Below, one piece after another: positions 52,825 to 61,191 of a DNA stretch of 64,000 bases. The DNA is taken from the NCBI RefSeq assembly GCF_001426865.1, contig NZ_LMFO01000033.1:1-64000 (forward strand). The letters run 5' to 3'. How positions within the stretch are numbered: the first letter of the stretch is position 1; each line of letters opens with the position of its first letter. The notes under the pieces are model-generated. The model was not told the DNA's origin and searched no databases. It saw only the letters and a list, made by a program, of their open reading frames with translations. A program made the translations under genes and the position numbers. The stretch comes from Paenibacillus sp. Root52. GTDB lineage: Bacteria; Bacillota; Bacilli; Paenibacillales; Paenibacillaceae.

Positions 52825-53316
52825 ATGAACTTACAAAAAGCAATAGAAAGAATTAATAATATAAACTGGGGGCGGGTAGGGAGCAACTCTTCAGAAGTAG
52901 TGGCTGATCTAGCACGCGAATATTTAAGAAGATTAGCTCTTTTTTACAAGGGAAACTCCACTACACCGGTACCTCCTTTTATAGCTAACATTGCCACTGT
53001 TTTGGGAGACGCGGAAGAAGTGAAAATTTCCGATTATTGCAACGTAGAAGCAATGGGGGCGCATGGCACTAATATTTACGTCTATAAAGTATTTGAACAC
53101 TATGTACAATTAGCTAAGCTTGCTGATAAGAATCAAGCATATACACAATATCTAAGTGTATATGAACCATTCATACAAATTTTTGAAAAAGAGGGATTGG
53201 TCATACTTAAACCAAGAGAACTGAATGTAGTAGGGAGCGCTCATATTCCGTTAAATAGTTGGTATGATAAATTCCTTGAGATGAAACCGCTAGATTTAGA
53301 AGGGTTGAACACTTAG
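52825..53316 (+). CDS. Probable immunity protein for the WXG100 toxin
   Basis: 163 aa from ATG 52825 (GAGGTGG 8 bases upstream; the frame is open to 52804 without a better start). Soluble and mostly helical, beginning MNLQKAIERINNINWGRVG. The family is not recognised. The position directly after a WXG100 toxin gene, the cytoplasmic character and the size are those expected of a cognate immunity protein. A short copy of its N-terminus (MNTFSKGIARINNTN) is found 22 bases downstream at 53338, which suggests that immunity-gene starts were duplicated here. The function is inferred from context. Confidence 0.65.
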   Translation: MNLQKAIERINNINWGRVGSNSSEVVADLAREYLRRLALFYKGNSTTPVPPFIANIATVLGDAEEVKISDYCNVEAMGAHGTNIYVYKVFEHYVQLAKLADKNQAYTQYLSVYEPFIQIFEKEGLVILKPRELNVVGSAHIPLNSWYDKFLEMKPLDLEGLNT

Positions 53317-53337
53317 GAAATATTGTGGAGGTAATCC

Positions 53338-53385
53338 ATGAATACTTTTTCCAAAGGTATAGCAAGAATTAATAACACAAACTAG
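53338..53385 (+). pseudogene. Remnant start of a second immunity-type gene
   Basis: With its own ribosome site (GGAGG), this frame encodes MNTFSKGIARINNTN then TAG. The residues resemble the first 15 of the intact immunity protein at 52825 (MNLQKAIERINNIN). The frame then dies. Confidence 0.5.
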
Positions 53386-53408
53386 AGCAAGTGTTAGTAG
53401 AGGAGTGA

Positions 53409-53918
53409 CAAAAGAAGCGTAACATTGCCAGCTCCTCCGGAGGGAATAGTATCGACTTATCATTATACCTATTTTATAAAAATGACACTGAACAAGTAGC
53501 AGAATTACTGTTGAGTTCTCTGAAAGAATTCTCTCAGGAGACTCATATGAAATACAAAGAGGCTTATTACTCAATTACGAACCCTAATTTCTCGGCAAAT
53601 GTACAAGACGATGATGAATTAGTAAGTTTTACGAGAGAAGAGCTTAATTTAAATATTAACTACTGTATCACTATTTCTGTTTTTTCACGTTCACCTGAAG
53701 AGGGGTTACAAGTCCTATTTCAAGCGATCAATACTCTAAAAGAAAGTTTAGATGAGGATATGGCACTGACTTATAGTGAATCTGGCGTAATCTTTCTCCG
53801 AGCTAACGGTCAACTTATCATTAATTCGCATTGCAGGGAGAACCCGGATATCTATGATTGGCCTTATGAATTACTAGATGGAGATTTTATTGAGAAGGAT
53901 ATGGCAGGGTTGATTTGA
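53409..53918 (+). pseudogene. Immunity-like protein lacking an intact 5' end
   Basis: The open frame from 53409 to the stop at 53918 encodes about 169 residues. The first convincing ones are SSSGGNSIDLSLYLFYKNDT, then EEGLQVLFQAINTLKESLDE and IYDWPYELLDGDF. No ATG, GTG or TTG with a ribosome site precedes the homologous-looking part. TTG at 53511 would give 135 residues but cuts into the fold. It resembles small SitI3-like immunity proteins in layout (beta strands, a helical middle). The true 5' end was probably joined to the start at 53338 before frameshifts. It could still be expressed from TTG 53511. Confidence 0.5.
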
Positions 53919-54065
53919 GAATTTACAAAAGGTTCTGCCCGATACCTTCATTACTGAAGACACGGTACTTCATATATTCTAAATCTGAATCTAGTTTTGG
54001 CTGAGCGTTAATAGGCTCCTTTTAACTACCCCTCAACCCCTCTATATGTAACAAAAAACATGAAG

Positions 54066-54096
54066 AATCCGCTCTCATTAGAGAGACGGATTTTTT
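54066..54096 (+). terminator. Rho-independent terminator
   Basis: Stem AATCCG-CTCTC/GAGAG-CGGATT, loop ATTA, TTTTTT. It separates the toxin region from the metal importer operon. Confidence 0.85.
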
Positions 54097-54120
54097 GGCA
54101 TTTCGTCACCAAACTATCGC

Positions 54121-54149
54121 TTGTCAAAACGTAATCATTACGATATGAT
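54121..54149 (+). promoter_or_regulatory. Zur-controlled promoter of the Nik/Cnt-type operon
   Basis: TTGTCA (54121-54126), exactly 17 bases, TATGAT (54144-54149). The spacer contains the palindrome CGTAATCATTACG (54130-54142), the core of the Bacillus Zur box TCGTAATNATTACGA. Zur with zinc would cover the promoter. Confidence 0.88.
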
Positions 54150-54168
54150 AATACTCATTGTTTACAAA

Positions 54169-54183
54169 TCATAATGATTACGA
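54169..54183. promoter_or_regulatory. Second Zur box
   Basis: TCATAATGATTACGA matches the 7-1-7 Zur consensus TCGTAATNATTACGA at 14 of 15 positions. It lies just downstream of the expected transcription start, 39 bases centre to centre from the first box. Confidence 0.8.
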
Positions 54184-54204
54184 TTAAGAGAGAGGGGCAT
54201 TACC

Positions 54205-55755
54205 TTGAATATAAAGTCACCCTTGCTGGTGCTAGTCTCCCTGGCCTTGGGCGCTGGATTGTTGAGCGCTTGTGGATCATCTGAGTCCAGTCCTGCTGCA
54301 CAGTCATCATCCACCGACAAAAACGTACACTTCCTATATAACTTCTCTACCCGTTCACTGGATCCTCATGTGGACTCAAGCTATGTACCGCTTCGCGCGG
54401 GTATTACGGAGACGCTGGTGCGTCTGGATGAAGAGAATCTGACAGTTGCACCATGGCTCGCGGAGAGCTGGGAGAGTGAAGATGGTCAGCACTGGACGAT
54501 TGACCTGCGAGATGATGTGACGTTCCAGAATGGTAAGCCAATGACGGGGGAAGCAGTGAAAGCCTCGCTCGAACGCGCGTTAGAAGAAAATGTAGCCATT
54601 CAGAATGCGCTCAAGATCGACACGATTGAAGCTGAAGGCGACAAACTGGAGATCACGACAACACAGCCATTTCCGGAGTTTGCTTCCGAGCTAGTGAATC
54701 CAAACACGGCCATTATTGATGTAAGTGAGCCGGACATTGTGAACAAGCCGATGGGTACAGGCCCATTTAAACTCACTTCCTTTACGCCAGGCAGTAAGCT
54801 GGAGCTGGATCGTTACGATGCGTATTGGGACGGAGCTTCACCGCTCGACTCCGTGACATTCTCATTTAATGAAGATGCGAATGCCCGCTCTCTTGCACTG
54901 AAGTCTGGACAGGTTGATATCGTATATCGCCCAGAGGTGGAGAGTCTTGATTCACTGCAAACGTTAGACGGTATGAAGGTTGAATCCACCTCGACGTTCC
55001 GTGTGCATCAGATGACGATGAACATGCAGCGGGAGAGCATCAAGGATCTGAATGTACGCCGTGCGCTAGATGCACTTATTGACCGTCAGGGTATCGTGGA
55101 CACGATCCTGTTAGGTTACGGTGAACCTGCGGTTGGCCCATTCTTACCATCACTGCCGTTCGCACCAACCTACACGGACGCAACAACAGAGTCTGGAGCG
55201 GATGTTGCTGTTAAATATCTGGGCGAAGCGGGCTACACGCTGCAGAATGGCGTGATGAGCAAAGACGGCAAACCGTTGCAACTTACGCTATTAACGTACT
55301 CTGCTCGTGCAGATCTACCATTGATTGCTCAAGTGTTCCAATCCGATGCGAAGAAGATTGGCATTGACGTTCAGATTCGCCAGATCGATACACCTGAGGA
55401 TTATATGGCGTCCAACCGTGATTGGGATATCGCTACGTATAGTAATTTAACCGCTCCGCGTGGAGATGCCGGTTACTACCTGAATGCTACATACCATCCG
55501 AAGGGTGCGCTTAACTTTAGTGGATCGGAAGAGCCGGAACTGACGAAGATCATCGATGAGCTAAATCTCACAGTTGCACCGGAGAAGCGCGCCGAGCTTG
55601 CCGAGCAAGCGGCAAATTATGTGCATGATAATGTGCTGAACTCATTTGTACTGCATCCAGCAACGATTGTGGCATATAACGGCAAGAAGATTAAGAACTG
55701 GGTCACAACACGCAGTGAGTATTACATGATTACCAATAAGCTGGATGTGATGTAA
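54205..55755 (+). CDS. Nickel/peptide/opine-metallophore-type substrate-binding lipoprotein
   Basis: 516 aa from TTG 54205 with AGAGGGG upstream. Lipobox LLSAC (Cys23). SBP_bac_5 fold: STRSLDPHVDSSYVPLRAGI, LVRLDEENLTVAPWLAESWE, WTIDLRDDVTFQNGKPMTGE, MGTGPFKLTSFTPGSKLEL, SGQVDIVYRPEVES, LNVRRALDALIDRQGIVDTI. It captures the solute for the four ABC genes that follow. The family includes NikA (nickel) and CntA (opine-metallophore). With two Zur boxes upstream, a zinc-related substrate such as a zincophore is likelier than nickel or peptide. TAATG overlap with the next gene. Confidence 0.88.
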   Translation: MNIKSPLLVLVSLALGAGLLSACGSSESSPAAQSSSTDKNVHFLYNFSTRSLDPHVDSSYVPLRAGITETLVRLDEENLTVAPWLAESWESEDGQHWTIDLRDDVTFQNGKPMTGEAVKASLERALEENVAIQNALKIDTIEAEGDKLEITTTQPFPEFASELVNPNTAIIDVSEPDIVNKPMGTGPFKLTSFTPGSKLELDRYDAYWDGASPLDSVTFSFNEDANARSLALKSGQVDIVYRPEVESLDSLQTLDGMKVESTSTFRVHQMTMNMQRESIKDLNVRRALDALIDRQGIVDTILLGYGEPAVGPFLPSLPFAPTYTDATTESGADVAVKYLGEAGYTLQNGVMSKDGKPLQLTLLTYSARADLPLIAQVFQSDAKKIGIDVQIRQIDTPEDYMASNRDWDIATYSNLTAPRGDAGYYLNATYHPKGALNFSGSEEPELTKIIDELNLTVAPEKRAELAEQAANYVHDNVLNSFVLHPATIVAYNGKKIKNWVTTRSEYYMITNKLDVM

Positions 55756-56702
55756 TGTTTCGCATTGTCCTGCGAAAGTTTCTAGAGGTATTCATCTTCC
55801 TACTGTTCATCATGTTTGTGAGTTTTCTCTTCATCCGCCTTGCACCCGGTGACCCGGTACTGACGATCCTGAATGTGGATGAACTATCCGTCAGTCAGGA
55901 GCAGGTCGAAGCGATGCGAGAGGAAATGGGCTTCAATGACTCCCTTCCCGTGCAGTTTGGTAACTGGCTGCTTGATTTCGTTAGGCTCGACTTCGGTGTA
56001 TCCTACTCCACAGGTCAACCGGTGATGCAGACGTTAATGCGTGCACTCCCGGCTACAGCGGAGCTGACCATTGGTGCGTTGCTGGTGATGCTGCTGATCG
56101 CCATTCCGCTTGGCTCTCTGTCAGCACTGCATCGGGGTCGCTGGATTGATCAGCTCAGCCGTATGCTGTCCATCGTTGGCGCAGCGGTACCTAGCTTCTG
56201 GCTGGGCTTGATCCTGATTGACATGTTCGGCGTACGCTTTGGCAGTCTGCCAACGATGGGTCGAGATGGATTCACCTCTCTGATTCTACCTTCTCTGACG
56301 CTGGGACTTGCAATCTCCAGCGTCTATGTGCGTCTTTTGCGCTCCAGTTTGCTGGACTCGCTTAGCCAAGAATTTGTGCGTTCTGCTCGGGCAAGAGGGT
56401 TATCCGAAGCCCGGATTTTCCTGCTTCATGCGTTCCGGCACAGCTTGCCGCCGGTCATTACCGTGTTTGGCGTCAGCCTAGGCAGCTTGATTGGCGGGGT
56501 TGTGGTTATTGAAGTGTTGTTCGCTTATCCAGGCATCGGTAAGCTGGTGGTGGATGCGATTCGTCAGCGGGACTATCCGCTGATTCAAGGTTATATTTTG
56601 ATCATGGCGATCGTGGTATTCGTTGTGAATACATTCGTTGACTTATCTTACCGTTATTTGAATCCTGAAATGAAACTCAAGGAAAAGGAGGCCCTTCGAT
56701 GA
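55755..56702 (+). CDS. ABC permease, NikB/CntB/OppB type
   Basis: 315 aa, six spans. N-terminal LRKFLEVFIFLLFIMFVSFL, then RLAPGDPV (the OppB-type loop), and the coupling motif EFVRSARARGLSEARIFLLHAFRHSLPPV (EAA loop). It forms the importer channel with the 56699 permease. The start overlaps the previous stop (TAATG); the end overlaps the next start by 4 bases (ATGA). Confidence 0.93.
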   Translation: MFRIVLRKFLEVFIFLLFIMFVSFLFIRLAPGDPVLTILNVDELSVSQEQVEAMREEMGFNDSLPVQFGNWLLDFVRLDFGVSYSTGQPVMQTLMRALPATAELTIGALLVMLLIAIPLGSLSALHRGRWIDQLSRMLSIVGAAVPSFWLGLILIDMFGVRFGSLPTMGRDGFTSLILPSLTLGLAISSVYVRLLRSSLLDSLSQEFVRSARARGLSEARIFLLHAFRHSLPPVITVFGVSLGSLIGGVVVIEVLFAYPGIGKLVVDAIRQRDYPLIQGYILIMAIVVFVVNTFVDLSYRYLNPEMKLKEKEALR

Positions 56703-57553
56703 AAACGATATCCCTACGTAATTCAGTCACTAAATCCAAAAAGCACAGCTGGCAGGCGATTATCGGCCTATTATTTGTGTTGCTGGTCATCGCGGCCTCC
56801 TTGTATGCCTTTTTAGTTCTTAAACATGATCATACCCTCACCGATTTACGAGGACGATTGCAAGGTGCTAGCACGCTCCATCCGCTCGGTACAGATCACC
56901 TTGGGCGCGATGTGTTGACCCGCCTGCTGCTTGGTGGCAGCCAGACACTTGGGTATAGCCTGCTTGCTCTTGGTGCAGCGTTGCTAATTGGTATTCCCTT
57001 TGGTCTAATCGCTGGCTACAAACGCGGCTGGATTGATAAGCTGTTCATGCGAATTGCGGATGCTTTCCTCGCCTTTCCGGACACGATCGTTGCGATTGTA
57101 TTGAGCGGACTGCTGGGTGCGGGCATCGGCAATCTGGTACTGGCCATTGTTATCGTAAAATGGGTTAGCTACGCACGCCTTGTTCGGAGTACCGTTCTAT
57201 CAGAATCGCAGAAGGATTATATCCGTGTAGCAAAAACCAATGGTCTATCGGATGGACGCATCATGAGGAGGCATCTGCTTCCGCATATCGCAGGTCATGT
57301 CCTTGTACTGGCTAGTCTGGATCTGGGCAAAATCATCCTGCTTATCTCTTCCTTGTCCTATATCGGACTTGGTGCACAGCCGCCAACACCTGAATGGGGT
57401 GCAATGCTGAACGACTCACGTCCTTACTTCCAATCCCGACCTGAGTTGATGGTTTATCCGGGACTTGCGATCGTATCGATTGTATTGCTCGCGAACATGC
57501 TGGGCGACTATCTAAGAGATCGGTTCGATGTGAAAAAGGAGGTGCAGTCATGA
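56699..57553 (+). CDS. ABC permease, NikC/CntC/OppC type
   Basis: 284 aa, six spans. Signatures STLHPLGTDHLGRDVLTRLL (the OppC N-terminal motif), ADAFLAFPDTIVAIVLSG, and the EAA loop DYIRVAKTNGLSDGRIMRRHLLPHI, then GLGAQPPTPEWGAML. It begins by a 4-base ATGA overlap and ends by ATGA overlap with the ATPase gene at 57550. Confidence 0.93.
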   Translation: MKTISLRNSVTKSKKHSWQAIIGLLFVLLVIAASLYAFLVLKHDHTLTDLRGRLQGASTLHPLGTDHLGRDVLTRLLLGGSQTLGYSLLALGAALLIGIPFGLIAGYKRGWIDKLFMRIADAFLAFPDTIVAIVLSGLLGAGIGNLVLAIVIVKWVSYARLVRSTVLSESQKDYIRVAKTNGLSDGRIMRRHLLPHIAGHVLVLASLDLGKIILLISSLSYIGLGAQPPTPEWGAMLNDSRPYFQSRPELMVYPGLAIVSIVLLANMLGDYLRDRFDVKKEVQS

Positions 57554-58350
57554 TTCTCTCCATTGAGGATTTAAGCATCTCCAGTCGAGATCGTACCATC
57601 GTGAACAACGTCTCCCTTGCTGTTCGCGAAGGGGAATTCATGGCTCTGGTTGGACAGAGCGGTAGTGGCAAAAGCCTGCTCTCGCAGGCCATTGGTCAGC
57701 TCCTGCCGCCCAACCTTCACGCATCAGGGCGTATTCTGTTCGAAGGCAGCAATCTGCTTGAACAGAAGCCGAAGCAGATGCGCGCCCTGCGGGGAAGCCG
57801 CATCTCTTACATTTTCCAGGATTATCAGGGGGCATTTACGCCCTTTCGCAGCATTGGTGGGCACTTCGATGAATACCAGAAGGTGCATGGGGAGAAGTCT
57901 TCTGCTGTCCGCAAGAAACGTGCGGAAGAGGCACTGCAATCGGTGGGTCTGGATGCAAAGTTGCTTCGCCGTTACCCATTCCAACTGAGCGGTGGTCAGC
58001 TTCAGCGAGCATCCATAGCAACATCGCTGATGTTATCCCCTCGGCTGCTGATCGCAGACGAAGCAACAACAGCGCTGGACAGCGTGTCTGGACATCGCGT
58101 GCTGGAGTTGCTTGCACGCAAACAGGAAGAGACAGGCTGTGCCATTCTGTTCATCACGCATGATTGGCGTCACGTTCGCCGTTATGCGAATCGCTTGGCG
58201 GTCATGAAGGAAGGACAGATCGTTGAGTCAGGTGGTAAGCATCGTATTCTTGATCATCCCCAGCATGAATATACACGTAAGCTGATTGAGGCGGCTCCCG
58301 TCCTGAGTCGCTCGTTGAAGTCAGGCTTGAAGGAGGCTGGAGTGGAATGA
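57550..58350 (+). CDS. ABC importer ATPase, NikD/CntD type
   Basis: 266 aa. Walker A VGQSGSGKSLLSQ, Q-loop SYIFQDYQGAFTPF, signature LSGGQLQRASIA, Walker B LLIADEATTALD, switch His FITHDWRHV. The C-terminal part has the short oligopeptide-transporter tail (HPQHEYTRKLIEAAP). It works with the 58347 ATPase as the motor pair of the Zur-controlled importer. ATGA overlaps at both ends. Confidence 0.94.
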   Translation: MILSIEDLSISSRDRTIVNNVSLAVREGEFMALVGQSGSGKSLLSQAIGQLLPPNLHASGRILFEGSNLLEQKPKQMRALRGSRISYIFQDYQGAFTPFRSIGGHFDEYQKVHGEKSSAVRKKRAEEALQSVGLDAKLLRRYPFQLSGGQLQRASIATSLMLSPRLLIADEATTALDSVSGHRVLELLARKQEETGCAILFITHDWRHVRRYANRLAVMKEGQIVESGGKHRILDHPQHEYTRKLIEAAPVLSRSLKSGLKEAGVE

Positions 58351-59120
58351 GTAACGATCCCGTACTTCGTGTGGAAGACCTCAGCCGCACATATGCTGGC
58401 GCAGAACGTCCAGCAATCCAGAACGTTTCCTTTTCAATACAAGCGGGTGAATGCCTGGGTCTTGTTGGTGAGAGTGGATGTGGTAAAAGCACACTTGCCC
58501 GCTGTCTACTCCGGATAGAAGACGCAGATCATGGCAAGATTCTGCTTGGTGGGCAGGACATTGCTCGGCTAGCTGGACGCCGCTTGCGCCCCTATCGTCG
58601 CAATATTCAGATCGTATTCCAGAATCCATCTGCAGCTCTAAATCCGAAGCTCAGAATTGCAGATTCATTAATAGATCCTTATGAGCAGCTGGGTCATAAT
58701 ACCAAGCTGTCCCATTTCACTTATACATCCAAAGAAGCTTATATCCGCCGCTTGCTTGAGGCTGTTGAGCTTCCGGGAGAGCTGGCAGAACGCTATCCGC
58801 ATGAACTGAGTGGAGGTCAGCGTCAGCGTGTAACGATTGCACGATCCATCAGCATTGAGCCTGACGTCGTTGTACTGGATGAGCCGACAGCGAGTCTAGA
58901 TGTCATCTCGCAAGGTGCCATTCTCCAATTGCTGACCGATCTGCGCACCTCACTGGGGTTATCTTATCTGTTCATCTCACATGATCTGGCTGCTGTACAC
59001 CGAATGAGTCAGCAGGTGATGGTCATGCAGGATGGTCAGATCGTGGATCGGTTCGACGCAGATGCGTTGTTCGCCGAGGAACGCCATCCGTATACGAAAG
59101 AACTAATTTCGATCTTCTGA
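58347..59120 (+). CDS. ABC importer ATPase, NikE/CntF type
   Basis: 257 aa. Walker A VGESGCGKSTLARC, Q-loop IVFQNPSAALNPKL, signature LSGGQRQRVTIA, Walker B VVVLDEPTASLD, switch His FISHDLAAVHRM. The C-terminal tail ERHPYTKELISIF is the usual end of Opp/Nik ATPases. Last gene of the operon; a terminator follows at 59164. No metallophore synthesis gene (CntL/CntM type) is present here, so any metallophore would be made elsewhere or taken from other cells. Confidence 0.94.
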   Translation: MSNDPVLRVEDLSRTYAGAERPAIQNVSFSIQAGECLGLVGESGCGKSTLARCLLRIEDADHGKILLGGQDIARLAGRRLRPYRRNIQIVFQNPSAALNPKLRIADSLIDPYEQLGHNTKLSHFTYTSKEAYIRRLLEAVELPGELAERYPHELSGGQRQRVTIARSISIEPDVVVLDEPTASLDVISQGAILQLLTDLRTSLGLSYLFISHDLAAVHRMSQQVMVMQDGQIVDRFDADALFAEERHPYTKELISIF

Positions 59121-59163
59121 ATAGAATAGATAGTCTAATGGGAATGAGCTGTATGGTTGGATG

Positions 59164-59196
59164 AGCCGCTTTATGAAGTTTATAAAGTGGCTTTTT
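59164..59196 (+). terminator. Terminator of the Zur-controlled operon
   Basis: AGCCGCTTTAT/ATAAAGTGGCT stem with loop GAAGTTT, then TTTT. Confidence 0.82.
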
Positions 59197-59500
59197 ACGC
59201 ATTCTTTTTCAATCAATGGGTCTGCGAACATCCCTGATTAGGGATAATGAATAGCGATGAACAAATAAATCTTTCAGCCCTATAACCGGGCTAACCATTG
59301 CACGCAAACTAGCGTATACTGAGGGAATAGCAAATATCTTGAAATTGCATATTTAAATTGCTCTATATTATTGATACACTAGATCAAGGTTATATTCATA
59401 CAACAGAAGGTGCGATCCCGTTCAAAAATGGGCTTGCTGCAATGCCAAATCGATAACGCTTACATCCTTTTGGCAAATATAGGATATAAGGACGGTAAAC
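59197..59500. other. Leader region of mqo
   Basis: TTGAAA at about 59339 followed 17-19 bases later by TCTATA/TATATT may be the promoter. The leader then shows small inverted repeats: CCCgttcaaaaatGGG near 59413-59428 and GCCAAAtcg...ccTTTTGGC near 59441-59473. These could make an RNA fold, but no known riboswitch class is recognised. The ribosome site ATAAGGACGG is before 59501. Confidence 0.4.
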
Positions 59501-61006
59501 ATGAGCCAGGGACAAACGAGTACAGATGTTATCTTGATTGGTGCCGGAATTATGAGTGCAACTTTGGGAACTTTGCTGAAAGAATTGGCACCAGACTGGA
59601 ATATCAAAGTTTTTGAGAAGCTTGCCAGTGCAGGGGAAGAGAGCTCTAACGAATGGAATAATGCCGGAACTGGGCATTCTGCGCTCTGCGAACTTAACTA
59701 TACCGTAGAACGACCAGACAAATCCGTGGATATAAGCAAAGCTATCAAGGTGAATGAACAATTTCAAATCTCAAGGCAATTTTGGTCCTATCTCGTCAAC
59801 AGCAATCTGATTCGTAATCCGCGGGACTTCATTATGCCGCTGCCTCATCTAAGTTACGTACATGGGGAGAACAATGTCCAATTTTTGAAACGACGCTTTG
59901 ATGCGTTATCGAACCACCCTTTATTTGAAGGCATGGAGTTTTCGGATAATAAAGAAACATTGGCGGAATGGATTCCGCTGATGATGAAGAATCGAACTAG
60001 CAATGATCCGATTGCAGCGACCAAGATTGACTCTGGCACGGATGTTAACTTTGGTGCTTTAACGCGTATGCTGATCGATCATTTGAAAAATCAAAATGTA
60101 GATATCCGCTATCAACACAGCGTGAAAAATATGAAACGTACAAGTAACGGAGCATGGGAAGTTACTGTGAAAAATGTAAGAAGTGGTGCAACCGAGCGTC
60201 ATACCGCCAAATTCGTATTTATTGGTGCCGGTGGCGGTAGCTTGCATTTGTTACAAAAAACCGGTATTCCAGAAGGTAAACACATCGGTGGGTTCCCGGT
60301 GAGTGGTCTCTTCATGGTCTGCAAAAATCCGGAGATCGTGAATCAGCATCATGCCAAAGTGTATGGCAAGGCTTCGGTCGGAGCTCCGCCTATGTCGGTT
60401 CCGCATCTGGATACCCGATATATCGACAACGAGAAGTCGCTGTTATTTGGGCCATTTGCCGGGTTCTCGCCGAAGTTCCTGAAGACCGGTTCGAATGCTG
60501 ACTTGATCACATCCGTGAAGACGCATAACCTCTTAACGATGCTCGCAGCAGGTGTCAAAGAAATCTCATTAACCAAGTACTTAATCCAACAGCTCATGTT
60601 ATCTAAGGAGCAGCGCATGGAGGAATTACGAGATTTTGTCCCAGGTGCCAAAAGCGAGGATTGGGATATGGTCTGGGCTGGACAGCGTGTGCAAGTTATT
60701 AAAGACACCGTTCAAGGTGGCAAAGGAACACTTCAATTCGGTACAGAGGTGGTTACAGCTGCGGACGGCTCGATTGCGGCATTGCTTGGTGCTTCGCCGG
60801 GAGCCTCTACCGCTGTTCACGTTATGTTAGAGATTCTTGCCAAATGCTTCCCGCAACATATAACGGATTGGGAGCCGAAGATCAAAGAGATGATTCCTTC
60901 TTATGGTGTGTCACTCGTGGAGAACATAGATCTGCTACAGGAGATCCATTCGGCCACTTCGAAGGCATTGGGTCTATCCGATGAGAAGTTAGCTCTTCTC
61001 GTATAG
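59501..61006 (+). CDS. mqo: Malate:quinone oxidoreductase
   Basis: 501 aa, full family length. Peripheral membrane FAD enzyme: it oxidises L-malate to oxaloacetate and passes electrons to the quinone pool, in place of NAD-malate dehydrogenase. Seen are the Rossmann FAD motif VILIGAGIMSATLG, then NEWNNAGTGHSALCELNYT, DSGTDVNFGALTRML, FIGAGGGSLHLLQKTGIPEG, GGFPVSGLFM, YGKASVGAPPMSVPHLDTRY, and LLGASPGASTAVHVMLEI. The ATG has ATAAGGACGG upstream. Stand-alone gene facing a histidine kinase gene. Confidence 0.97.
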   Translation: MSQGQTSTDVILIGAGIMSATLGTLLKELAPDWNIKVFEKLASAGEESSNEWNNAGTGHSALCELNYTVERPDKSVDISKAIKVNEQFQISRQFWSYLVNSNLIRNPRDFIMPLPHLSYVHGENNVQFLKRRFDALSNHPLFEGMEFSDNKETLAEWIPLMMKNRTSNDPIAATKIDSGTDVNFGALTRMLIDHLKNQNVDIRYQHSVKNMKRTSNGAWEVTVKNVRSGATERHTAKFVFIGAGGGSLHLLQKTGIPEGKHIGGFPVSGLFMVCKNPEIVNQHHAKVYGKASVGAPPMSVPHLDTRYIDNEKSLLFGPFAGFSPKFLKTGSNADLITSVKTHNLLTMLAAGVKEISLTKYLIQQLMLSKEQRMEELRDFVPGAKSEDWDMVWAGQRVQVIKDTVQGGKGTLQFGTEVVTAADGSIAALLGASPGASTAVHVMLEILAKCFPQHITDWEPKIKEMIPSYGVSLVENIDLLQEIHSATSKALGLSDEKLALLV

Positions 61007-61078
61007 AAATGAAGCACGAACGATTATATTTAGGCTGACAGACATCCTCAAAACGTAATACAGTGTTCTGTCGCCCAA

Positions 61079-61123
61079 GCCAAATAGCTAAGCCGGTATA
61101 TAAACCGTGCTTAGCTATTTGGC
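61079..61123. terminator. Hairpin between convergent genes
   Basis: Perfect 15-bp stem GCCAAATAGCTAAGC/GCTTAGCTATTTGGC with a 15-base loop holding an inner ACCG/CGGT pair. There is no strong T-run on either side, so it may act as an mRNA 3'-end stabiliser more than a classical terminator. Confidence 0.6.
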
Positions 61124-61191
61124 GTTGAGATCGTTATGTTAACAAATGCTATCTCCGCTATTGCACTCTGCTCTTAATGACGCTCTGTAAT

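Noticed and set aside
59413..59473. Possible riboswitch in the mqo leader
   Set aside because: Only short inverted repeats are visible; no known riboswitch core could be matched.
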